Assembly: GCA_034440615.1 (NCBI GenBank)
Contig: JAOTOM010005136.1
Span: 1,020,001-1,084,000, forward strand
Direction: 5' to 3'
DNA: 64,000 nt
Origin: Ashinkailepas kermadecensis
Taxonomy: Eukaryota; Arthropoda; Thecostraca; Neolepadidae
Made by a program: the position numbers and the translations under genes. Shown piece by piece: positions 37,944 to 47,766 of this stretch. Position 1 is the first letter of the stretch. Every line of letters starts with the position of its first letter. The notes below the pieces were generated by a model. It was not told the DNA's origin. It made no database searches and saw nothing but the letters and a program-made list of their open reading frames with translations.

Positions 37944-40900
37944 ATGGCGGATGCAGGCGGTGACCCGGGATTACCGATGTAAGTTGCATTGTATTCAGGA
38001 ATCATTTGTTAGTTTTCAGCAGCACGTTGAAGCTATTTGTTATTATGTAGACGTAGTTTTGAGTTTAGTCTTATCTCAAGACAGTTCGCCGAGAAAAAAA
38101 CAGCGTGCCAGTTTCGGAGGCGGAACTGGCACAACTTTTCAGAAAACTGCTATGAATATCCACTGAGTAAGGCAAATTTTCAAGTAAATATGGAAATGTC
38201 ATTTCTGGTGATCATTGTGTAATGGTGTGTATGACCAGTTTGACCCTCTCGGATCATCGGTTTTCTCAACCCCCCTCAGCGTCTTTGATGCATGGCTAAG
38301 GGATATTGAGTTGACTGTGTCCATTGGCTACTGCTGAGACCATCAATACCAGCCAAATCACTCTGGCCCCTGCAGTAATGCTAATGCAATGACGATTGAC
38401 TGTAGCCCAACAATTAGCATGTTATCCAAGCACTGTCCCTAGTGGAAAAGTCCTACAGGATTCTAGGAAAATCCCTACGACCCTACAGGATCCTGCACAT
38501 TTCCGCAGACACTCCTGCACAGACATGTAATCCTGCAGGACAACCCTGCAGGATTACAGAAATATACAAAGCTGTCAGCTACAGAGCTACAGGATTGTAA
38601 TGTTGTGCATGACTGTCCTGCAGGATTCCAATGGCATGCATGATTGTCCTGCAGGATTTTACAGATATCTATATTCAGGTCCATCTTAATGGTTTGTTGC
38701 AATGCAATTATCAGTGACATCTGGGGAGGGGAGCTGGGAGCATGTGCTCCCGCCCCATGGAAGCTGGCACCCCTTTGACCGGGAAGAGGCACCCCTCTGA
38801 GAAGGTTTGAATGCACCCCTCAATTTTTTGGTACCCCTCCCTGGAACACAGAAAAACAAGCCCCCTATTCTTATGATTGTCTATGCCGTTTTTATAGATG
38901 TTCAGTGTGTTGCTACTGACAATGGTTCAGCAAGGTGGTTAAAATGTCTGGCTTCATGCTAACTAGGTTTTGCAAGCCTGCCTGTATTTCATATGTGTGC
39001 TTATGCTGGGTAAATTTTAACTTACCCTTGTTGAGATGTTTTGTTTTGTGCACTACATGAACAAGTGTTTTCGTTATGCTTGATTTCTACCAGGGGTGGA
39101 TCTGCCAGTAGGGTTGAGCGAGGGGGCAAGTTTCTGGCAAATGGTGATAATACTCACAGAAATGTACCCAAATCCTGTCCATTGTACACAACAAGATGGA
39201 AACATGTGGCCATGCACTTACGCCTCTTAACATTGCCTGTTTCCCATTCTCGTTCCTCCTCCCTGGATCTACCTCTGTTATCTGCTGTTGCAGCATTGAA
39301 TAGCAATTGAGATGCTGTTCAATTGAGCAATTGAATCTCATATGTGTGCTTATGCTGGGTAAATTTTGACTTACCCTTGTGATGTTTTGTTTTGTGCACT
39401 ACATGAACAAGTGTTTTGGTTATGCTTGATATCTACCAGGGGTGGATCCGCCAGTAGGTTTGAGCGAGGGGGCAAGTTTCTGACAAATGGTGAAAATACT
39501 CACAGAAATGTTCCCAAATCCTGTCTGTTGTACACAACAAGATCGCAAACATGTGGCCATGCACTTACGCCTCTCAACATTGCCTGTTTCCCATTCTCCT
39601 TCCTCCTCCCTGGATCCACCTCTGTTATCTGCTGTTGCGGCATTGAACAGCAATTGAGATGCTGTTCAATTGAGCAATTGAGATGCAATTGATATGCTGC
39701 TGTTACAATTGAGATGCCAGAGTAAAATGCTATAAGGAATAATTGTATTCTAAAAAACACAATTGTACAGAAACATAGGCATAGAACGTCTCAAAAAGTG
39801 GAAGGCCCATGGCCCCCCTGCCCCCTCCCTATGCCTATGTACAGGAAGATGGAATGTAGAGTGGTACAACTAATATTTGCCGTCACCCCCGATCGTTCCA
39901 CGCCAAATGAGCCCTAATGAGCATGCACCTATTTGTGTTTTCAGGATGTTCCAAGTCAGGGACCGCTTCCAGTGCGGGACCTGCCACAATCAATATTCTT
40001 CTGTTGACCATGCCGTGGCATGCTGCCTTGGGGATAGTGACATGTCCAGGAACATGTCTGCTCTCGCAGTGCCAGCGACCAACCGTGAATCGCCGGCGCC
40101 AGCGACGATTCCGGCAGCGCGAGCGCCTGTCCGCGCGAAGCCAGCGCCTGTCCGCACGAAGCCAGCGCCTGTCCGCGCTGCGCCAGCGCCTGTCCGCGCT
40201 GCGCCAGCGCCTGTCCGCGCTGCGCCAGCGCCTGTCCGCGCTGCGCCAGCGCCTGTCCGCGCTGCGCCAGCGCCTGTCCACGCTGCGCCAGCGCCTGTCC
40301 GCGCGAAGCCAGCGGCGCCAGCAGCTGCCCTCGCGGTCCCAGCGCCTGTCCGCGCGGAGCCAGCAGCTCCCCTCGCGGCGCCAGCAGCTGCCCTCGCGGT
40401 GCCAGCAGCTACCCTCGCGGTGCCAGCGAGCACTCCGGCAGTGCTAGCGGTGGCACCAGGGGCTGCTGCATCAGCTACGTTTTTATGGGGTGAGAACCAG
40501 ATTCGCCTTCTGATCGCCAACTATGCTATGACGCTGGGACGTGGGTCACTACCAACCAAGACCAAGAGGGATATCAAGGTGAAGTGGTTGGTCCTTGAGA
40601 ACGTTTTTACTCTGAACGGTTACCGAGTCAACTGGCCGGAGTTGCGGCGTAAGTGGTATTCCCTCATGAAGAGATACAAACAGGTCAAGGACCTCAAGAA
40701 TCGGAGTGGCGCTGGTGGGGTGCGCTGGCCCTGGTTCGACGAGATGGACAGTGTGCTGGCACCTGACGTGACGGTCACACCCGTGCACAGGATCGCGACC
40801 AGCCCTGTGACGGGCGGACCCATCCAGCCATCGCCATCTTCAGGGCCGTCTACCTCGGACTCCTGCCCCACGGACGGCGACGGGCAGGTTTTCTTTCCAT

Positions 40901-40992
40901 CTACTCCGACCAGCATCCCAAGAAAGAAAATGAGGAGCAACGCTTATTCCCCGCAGCCGTCGGTAGCCGGTACTCTCGCCCCGACATCGTAA
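37944..40992 (+). CDS. Harbinger accessory Myb/SANT-like DNA-binding protein (two exons)
   Basis: Exon 1 (37944-37978) encodes MADAGGDPGLP and ends at a GTAAGT donor. Exon 2 (39945-40992) follows a TTGTGTTTTCAG acceptor, and the phases join exactly. The protein begins with a zinc-finger-like block (FQCGTCHNQYSSVDHAVACC). It has a long Ala/Pro/Arg repeat from an 18-bp minisatellite (40090-40445), then a Myb/SANT-like domain: WGENQIRLLIANYA, VNWPELRRKWYSLMKRYKQV and VRWPWFDEMD. In Harbinger this protein helps bring the transposase to the nucleus and to DNA ends. The frame stops at 40992, but a coiled-coil C terminus (RPDIVKMMREQTEKREEYRR, then LELLRKFLEK, stop 41073-41075) lies in another frame. 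That suggests a recent frameshift. Confidence 0.75.
38990..39686. repeat. 349-bp tandem duplication inside the Harbinger intron
   Basis: The segment from CATATGTGTGCTTATGCTGG at 38990 is repeated from 39339 with few differences. Both copies contain a CAGGGGTGGATC phrase of the dispersed G-rich family. It lies in the intron of the Myb-like gene. Confidence 0.9.
40090..40445. repeat. 18-bp coding minisatellite (GCGCCAGCGCCTGTCCGC)
   Basis: About 18 units encode Ala-Pro-Ala-Pro-Val-Arg in the Myb-like protein's frame. The period is a multiple of three, so length changes keep the reading frame. The second half drifts toward CCAGCAGCTGCCCTCGCGG. Confidence 0.9.
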
Positions 40993-41418
40993 AGATGATG
41001 CGGGAGCAAACGGAGAAGAGGGAGGAGTATCGGCGCCAGAAGCTGGAGCTTCTCCGTAAGTTCTTGGAGAAGTGAGGAAGAGTTGTTGAGCCCATAAATG
41101 TTCATTATTTATTGCATGTACTTTACTTGCAATGCACAGAGTTGAGGCATGAGTTCTTTGACGAATTCTGATTAGTAGCGGCATACAGGAACGGCGCTGC
41201 GTGTGAGATAACATGCGAATGGCACAAGATGCGAGATGGACGATAGCCCCTGACATTACGCACCGCCAAGCCGTCGTCACACAGGAACAGTTGCATCTGC
41301 AATGCCATTTCTGCATAAAAGCCAGACGGTTGCAACAGCCTGCAACGATGCAAATGCAATATTGCAACATAATTACAATGGCCTAGAGGGTCTAATGATG
41401 CACGTTGTACATTCTACC

Positions 41419-42442
41419 TTAGTTGCCGCATGATGGCGTTGCGCTTAACGATTCCTCTCCCGTCGTCCTCGTCATTGGCACGTCATCACCTTCAATCGCG
41501 GGATCACGTCTGCCGTCTGCTATTACGTAACCATCCTGACTAACAGCGCCTTCACATTCCTCGTCCTCTGACTCTACGCCTCCCATCCCGCCTTCAATGG
41601 CGATGTCATGGAGCACACAGGCAGTCGTGATCACACTAGGTACAAGCTCCATGCGATTCATGTTCAACATTTTCAGCCGGCGAAATTTTCCTTTCAGAAA
41701 GCCAAACGTACGCTCAATGGTCATTCTCGTTGACGACAGTTTGGTGTTGAAGTGCTTCTGATCACGTGACAGATGTCCGTTGTCCCTGAACGGCACCACG
41801 CAGGCCGTCGATAAGGGGAATGCGGCATCTCCAAGCAAATGCCCCCCTCTCAGCAGCTGGTCTTCGTTTTCTGCCAGGATCTGGTCCAGACCAGTCCGGT
41901 ACACCCGTGCATCGTGAACAGATCCCGGCCAACCAGCATCAATGTAGGTGATCTTCATTCGGTGATCGCACACCGCAAGCAAGACTATTGAGGCAAACCC
42001 TTTGCGGTTGATGTACTTTTCGCCTTGTTCGGATGGTATGGGCATTGGAATATGGGTGCCATCTACGCACCCAATCACACCTGGAAATCCAGACATTCTC
42101 TGGAAGCTGCTTTTTGTTTGCTACAAGTCCAATGGCCATGTGATGTACTCATTTGCTTTCTTTGTAACAGAATCACAAAACTTAGTGAACACAGACCATG
42201 CAGTTGACTTGACAACGCCAAAACGGTCAGCCACCTCACGATATGCATCTTGGTTGCCCATAACCCACAGACTTAGAAGAATCTGATGATCTTTGGGCAG
42301 GTCAGCATTTGGATGCATGTCTTGCGCAAACTCGTTGGCCAGAACTTCACACATTTCTCGCGAGAGGCGGAAGTGGCTACAGAACACGTCTGGGGTGTAC
42401 AGTGGCACAACGCCATCCACATATCCTTGTACTTTCTGATGC
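41419..42442 (-). pseudogene. PIF/Harbinger DDE transposase with one in-frame stop
   Basis: After an ATTTTCAG acceptor (exon start 42442) the frame encodes a helix-turn-helix N-terminal part (DLPKDHQILLSLWVMGNQDA, REVADRFGVVKSTAWSVF). An in-frame TAG follows at 42121-42123 and then the nuclease. The acidic residues are visible in FPGVIGCVDGTHIPMP, GWPGSVHDARVY, LLGDAAFPLSTACVVPF and TIERTFGFLKGKFRRL. The frame is otherwise unbroken for about 340 codons. A single point change at the TAG is therefore the only obvious defect, and loss of activity is recent. The product would cut at the terminal inverted repeats. Confidence 0.88.
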
Positions 42443-42738
42443 CTGAAAATACAGAACATTGTCATCAGTAGTAAATCCATCAAACTAACAAGCTGAAATT
42501 AAATTGGAATGTGGTGGTAGCTCCACACATCTCAAGTATTCATAATGTTCCCACAAAGTATGTGATACCTGTCATGCCATCAGAGCAAAGGCGATTTAAG
42601 GCAAGGGAACTAAGCACCATTGAGTTCCAGGGAAATAACATGTGGGCATTTGAGGTCACATCACATCACTGAATGAACTGCATGTTCTTTCCCCTACAAT
42701 AATAATAGAGCTTATGATATTGGCACATTGTAACTGCA

Positions 42739-42966
42739 TTAATCACTGTTGACCATAGTATTAACACCTTGCCATAATTGTTCATACTTCTTTCTATTTT
42801 CAGTTGCTGCCAATTCCAGCAGCAGTTGCATCATTTCATCATCTTCATCATCTTCTGAGTCATCCTCAAGCAATACATTGAGCACAAATTCATCATCCAT
42901 TTCATTTACAATTTCCTGACCGTGAAAATCTCTAATTTCCTGCAACAAGTTCAACACAACATTCAA
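42739..42966 (-). CDS. Likely N-terminal exon of the Harbinger transposase
   Basis: The frame encodes MNVVLNLLQEIRDFHGQEIV, an acidic stretch (LEDDSEDDEDDEMM), and then LLLELAATENRKKYEQLW. A short acidic, Leu-rich first exon upstream of the HTH exon is usual in HARBI1-like genes. A donor-like CAAG|GTGTTA occurs at 42768, but its phase does not match the acceptor at 42442, so the exact junction is unresolved. Confidence 0.5.
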   Translation of the reverse strand: MNVVLNLLQEIRDFHGQEIVNEMDDEFVLNVLLEDDSEDDEDDEMMQLLLELAATENRKKYEQLWQGVNTMVNSD

Positions 42967-43671
42967 TTGTTAGATCTGTGGAAGTCAGTGGTCACACAAG
43001 TTGTGAAATACATCCATAAAGTGTAGGAACATACAAAAAGGTGGGAGGGCTGAAATCATGTTCATGAAATTCTTTCAATGCATCACCATAGGAGCAATGC
43101 TAAGCATCCATGGCAATTTTTGGTAAGCAGCATAGGTGTAAGATCAGGGGTGGGCAGGGGGACCACAGCTCTCCCACTTTTCATAAAAGTTTAACATTAA
43201 CCCTGTTGTAATGCATTGCATGCAATGAACTTCAAAAGGGGCTCTAGCCCCCCACTTTTGGAGACATTCCTATGCCTCTGGGGAACAGTGCCACCACCCA
43301 CTCCTCTGTTCCTACACCCATGACTTCCTTTCACAACAGTCAGAACCAAATAAAGTTTAACTTCTTTTTGGCTTTTCAAAAATAAACAGTGAGGAAGTAG
43401 AGTGGACAACGCATTAAAGAGTCCAATACAACGCCTGTACCAACCTAAGCAGGTACGAGCCCAAGGTTCTTCTAATAATGTAGTAATTATGTAGTATTCC
43501 AAGTAAGTAGTACGAGTCCAGCAATCTTGTATAAAAAGCAAAGACAACCACCCTGTGACCTCCAATGACGCTTTCTCATTCATGGCGCGTGATGCGAAAC
43601 CGGCGGATAATATCTGAGGAAACTGGCCGAACGCAGATGGAAAATAGTCAGGGAAATTATTGCTTGGAGAA

Positions 43672-43710
43672 TTATCCAACAGGATAATTTTCCCTCGCCC
43701 GAACACGCCC
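43672..43710 (-). repeat. Harbinger right terminal inverted repeat
   Basis: The reverse complement starts GGGCGTGTTCGGGCGAGGG, pairing with the left end at 37751. ATA follows on the outside. Confidence 0.85.
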
Positions 43711-44539
43711 ATAGCCTTCTTGTTTTTTTCCTTCCCAATAATTTTCAAAAATTCAACACCCGTGGTTGACAGGCGTATTTAAGATTGTTAGATATTGTTT
43801 TCAAGTTAGGATTTTTAAAAGTGCGAATTAAACATTACCCTCCTAATCGACCGGTAAAAACTTTTATGTACATTTATCCAGCCATCTCCGAGTATAATCT
43901 AGGCTGCAAAATTTGTGCTGCAAGGAAAACCCTCACTTCCTGAACGCGCAAACATGCGGCAGACTTACCGCATTTTATACATTTCCATTCTTGGGGAACT
44001 TTCGTCACCTGGGTAGGTAGGTATATTGATTAACTTGGGTAAAGTAAGTAGGTAGGTGTGTACCTACCTAACAGGTATTACCTATTGCAGTTTAGAATAC
44101 TAACAAAAATAGTTTCACACATTTTCCTTTCTAACGCAAGCAAGACGATTCCTGTTAAGTTAAGTTTGTTTAGATGTTTTGATATTTAAAGTTTTTGCAA
44201 AAAATTCATATTTTAATGAAAAATCATAAAAGTTGGGATAGGCCAGGCTAAGAAGTTAGGCTCAGGCAGATTAGGCTTTTGTTGAAAATGTACATTGTTT
44301 TTATCATTTGCTTATTATCTCACCCAAGGGAGCTAAATGATCTACCATGGTCGGTGCACCCTAAAACCCAAATCACTTACTCACAATTATCTCACCCAAG
44401 GCCCCTTTGTTGGTGTTATTTTAGGTAAATTTGCAGTGTATGATAATTTTTGAATTCTTGGCATTTCTTTTAGTATTATTACAGCTTAAGATATCTATGA
44501 TACAAGCTTTACACACATTTATCTTCTATGAAGGAAAGT
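43711..44539. other. Unannotated AT-rich stretch
   Basis: It contains a short GTAG/CTAC-rich patch at 44010-44080 and nothing else I recognise. Confidence 0.4.
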
Positions 44540-44909
44540 GGGTAATCTTTACCTTTTGGCTGACACATACTGCCAAGGTTAGTGATTTGTAAAGGGGTGT
44601 CGCATACAATGTCGCATATATTTCATGACGTCATGGCCGAAAAATTTGCTTCGGAGGATTCTGGTTTTCCAGTTAGGTTACGTTAGGTTAGATTAGATTA
44701 GATTAGATTATATTATATTATGCTATGCTATGATACATTTTGTATATTTTGCTACATTATCTTAGTCTAGGTTAGGTGGTAATCTTTACAGACACCCGAA
44801 TCCTGTGACGTCACTTCCCTGACTCCTGTGACGTCACTGTTCCCCACTACACCTGTTTACAAATCAGTAACCTTGGCAGTATGTGTCGGCCGAAAGGTAA
44901 AGATTACCC
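44540..44909. mobile_element. MITE-like element, 370 bp, with 59-bp inverted repeats
   Basis: The left end begins GGGTAATCTTTACCTTTTGG, and the right end reverse complemented begins GGGTAATCTTTACCTTTCGG. The two 59-bp arms match at 54 positions. GAAAGT occurs directly outside both ends (44534-44539 and 44910-44915). The interior is AT-rich with GATTA repeats and two TGTGACGTCACT words and has no coding frame. I could not assign a superfamily. Confidence 0.85.
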
Positions 44910-45569
44910 GAAAGTGATTAGGTTAGGTCAGGCTCTTGTTTTATGCTAGCCATAACAAGCATTCTTACTGTCTGTACTACCGACTGGAGCAACAGTATGC
45001 ACAGTCTGTACTACTGTATGTAGCGACTGTACATACATACAGTCTCTGGGACCAATTAGGGACCCCTTGTGAATGGTGGCTGGAGTGTAGTGGAGGCCAA
45101 TTGGGACCTCATTTTACCCTGAAGTCATTGACCTAGGGTCATGAAGTATATATTGCAGCAAGTTCACTACAGGCATAATTTCTCTAAATTGTGTGCTTCT
45201 AGTTTCAGTAGTTTCAGACATCTTATGGGGCCAGAAACCTCCCCCTGGTGGATGTTATGTGAGATAAGTGTTGACCATTAATCTTCTGTACTTCCTACGG
45301 TAGCATTGCTTGAACTCAAAATGTAATGAAATGTGGTGCATACAGAATCAGCCTGTTGAAATAAACAACTGGATATGTATGCAATGTTTTCATGGCATCA
45401 CAAACCATCACTGTCAGGTAGATGTATGACTCACTTTGGTTCAAGAATACAAAAAGTGGAATGCTGGTAGAAAGTGAGAGATTTTGCTGTATAAGTTAGG
45501 GCAGCATGAAGCTATCATGGAACAGTCTCAGTGGCTCCAGCTCATCAGCATCCCTTTCAATTGATTCTG

Positions 45570-45740
45570 GGACAGGGGTGGATACAAGGGGGGCACTGGG
45601 GGCATGTGTCCCCAGTGTCCCTCAGGTTTTTGGCCAGAGGTGCACCTTGAAAGAAGTCTGCCCTTCAGTGTGCTTGAATGCCCCCTCAGTATTTTTTTTC
45701 AGCCCGAAGCACCCCTCCGGAGGAAAAGTTCCCCCATGAC
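45570..45740 (+). repeat. Dispersed G-rich repeat copy
   Basis: It begins ACAGGGGTGGATACAAGGGG and contains GGGGGCATGTGTCCCCAGTG, matching the wording of the copy at 25937-26275. Confidence 0.5.
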
Positions 45741-45928
45741 AATTCCAGATGGTCCAGATGGACATTTATTGCATGACTAGGCTTTACTTGAGTATTTCCT
45801 CTCATTACTTTCATAGACAAATATTGGTATGTGAAGCAACTTATACAATAGTGTAAAGTAGTCTAAGGTCCAACATTAACTAGCAGCCTGACCATCAATG
45901 ACTGTGTGATCAGGCTAAAAGCAAAACC

Positions 45929-45998
45929 ACTCCGGGATTCTAACCCCGCACCACCTGTACACAAAGTGGACACGTTAACCAACTGTGCCAATTGGCCA
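45929..45998 (-). other. tRNA-like relic (SINE head or tRNA pseudogene)
   Basis: On the minus strand it reads TGGCACAGTTGGTTAACGTG, then GTGCGGGGTTAGAATCCCGG, i.e. a tRNA-like A box and a T arm with one mismatch in the B box (TTAGAATCC for TTCGAATCC). The anticodon arm is poor. It is unlikely to be a working tRNA. Confidence 0.45.
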
Positions 45999-47344
45999 GA
46001 TAGTATCTGGCAGAATATGCGATGTAGAGCATGCAGACTGGAGAGATCTTTATTGCTTCACAGATCTCTGACAAAATGGGGCATACTTGTTGCTGACCAC
46101 CTTTGTTTTATGTTGTAAAAATGTTCAAAATATTTCATGGAATTTTTTCCAACATAAATTTACACTTTTTTCCTTAAAAATAAAACAGGTCAGACTAGGT
46201 GAGGTTAGGCTGGATTTTTACAATTTGAAAATTAATAAGCATTGTTAACAATTTTCAATTTAATGGAAATACTTATGTTGTTTGGAAGGTTAGGCTAGGG
46301 TATGTTATGTTACATTTTTTCTTTATTTTGAACATTACTTTTGTGCGAGATTACCCAATTCGAAGTCCATTTTTTTGGTGTTATTTTTGTGTCCCAACTG
46401 AAAAGTATGCATTTGCAGAGGAAATAAGTAGTTTAATTCATGTTATCCACCTTCATAGATATTGCATTAAAAAGATACATTCCAAGAATTCAAAAATCAG
46501 TTCTGATGATTTTTTTTGTGGATGAAAAAAATTATATGAAAATATTTGAAAAAAGTGTAAGTTAAAGCAAAAGCCTAATCTAACCAAGCCAAACCTATCT
46601 AAACCTAACCCCTTTGCTTACTTCATGGATATAAAATTTGCATAGAACTTTCCCATGGATACCTTAAGCTGTACTTATACCTTATTTTACTCTCACCTGG
46701 TTCTTGCACCAGGTTGGCTCCCCAACGTCTTTAGTTGTATGCCACCCAATTATTAGTTCTGTGAAAACTCATCTCTAAATCAAATTTTGTGAAACTCACC
46801 ATGCCAAATGCTTCAAAAGCATTTGGTTTTTCTTCACACAGTGTTGAATATGAATTTCAGGTTGTGTGCATCACTCTTTAACATGGACATGTCTTATTCA
46901 CAGGGCATCTCATTGATGCTATCCAGGTGATCATCATGCTCAAGACTGTGCAATGCACATGGAGACATTACCTCCCTATGGGGTGAGTAAGCATGTTTGT
47001 CATATCATATATGCATGGCATATGTATGGCTTCTGTATGCTGCAGATCTGCATAGAAATTGAACAAGGGATAGCATCCAGCTGTGAATTGCAGCTGTGAA
47101 TTGACTTGAGTGATTGGTGTCGCCTGTTGGACGATCTCTTGAGGTGCATCATACACCGCTGCCCTTCTCGTGGGGCATACCTGTCCTGGGGCGGCATACT
47201 CGGCGGTGGTTATTGGCTTTACGATGCGTCGACTGCTCGGTTATCTAGCTCTCACGCTCTCACGTCGGTTGGTCGCGGGCGAAGAGTAGCAACAGGTGGG
47301 ACGCGAGTCTACAGGCTTTCGGTTGGAGGACGATTACCCTACCT

Positions 47345-47551
47345 CTGGGGATACTCGCCCCCGGCTACTCGCTCCGGCTACTCGCCCCCGGCTACTCGCC
47401 CCGCTACTCGCCCCGGCTACTCGCCCCCGGCTACTCGCCCCTGGCTACTCGCCCCGGCTACTCGCCCCCGGCTACTCGCCCCCGGCTACTCGCCCCCGGC
47501 TACTCGCCCCCGGCTACTCGCCCCCGGCTACTCGCCCCCGGCTACTCGCAG
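47345..47551. repeat. Minisatellite, 12-14-bp unit (GGCTACTCGCCCCC)
   Basis: About 15 units, the last ending GGCTACTCGCAG. It lies 65 bp upstream of the first recognised mRpS7 exon. Confidence 0.95.
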
Positions 47552-47616
47552 GTTAGCCATTGCACAGTGCTGCTTTCCTCGTGGAGCGTGTCCGAGCTGG
47601 AAGTGTTGCGTTTCAG

Positions 47617-47766
47617 GCGTGCCATGTCCCAGTACCCGACCACCTTCAAGGAGCCCGTGCTGCCTCCGGAGCAGGAGGACGAGGTGCGCGGGCAGATGGC
47701 CTTCTCGCCAATCAAGGCGGCACCTAATGACCTGACCTCGTCCCTGTTCAGCCACCCGGCAGTCAG
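47617..47766 (+). CDS. mRpS7: mRpS7 first recognised coding exon
   Basis: It follows a GTTGCGTTTCAG acceptor and ends AG|GTGAGG. It encodes SQYPTTFKEP through SHPAV. The upstream sequence stays open in this frame without an ATG back into the minisatellite, so the acceptor at 47616 is the preferred start. Confidence 0.85.

Larger units (their letters stand above)
37751..43710. mobile_element. Nearly complete PIF/Harbinger DNA transposon, about 6 kb
   Basis: The ends are inverted repeats. The left starts GGCCGCGTTCGGGCGAGGG and the right, reverse complemented, starts GGGCGTGTTCGGGCGAGGG, both continuing into AAAAT and GGATAATT wording. ATA lies directly outside each end (37748-37750 and 43711-43713), consistent with a 3-bp target duplication, though Harbinger usually prefers TWA. 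It encodes the two proteins typical of the superfamily in convergent orientation: a Myb/SANT-like DNA-binding protein (plus) and a DDE transposase (minus). Two lesions are visible: one stop in the transposase and a frame change near the end of the Myb-like gene. Confidence 0.9.
44916..47344. other. Mostly unannotated; dispersed repeats and tRNA-like relic
   Basis: Apart from the G-rich repeat at 45570-45740 and the tRNA-like relic at 45929-45998, nothing is recognised. It lies upstream of mRpS7, so the promoter and the missing first (presequence) exon of that gene should lie here or in the following array. Confidence 0.4.

Noticed and set aside
39883..40520. Minus-strand Arg/Trp- and Ala/Gly-rich frames opposite the Myb-like gene
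   Set aside because: Shadows of the 18-bp coding minisatellite.
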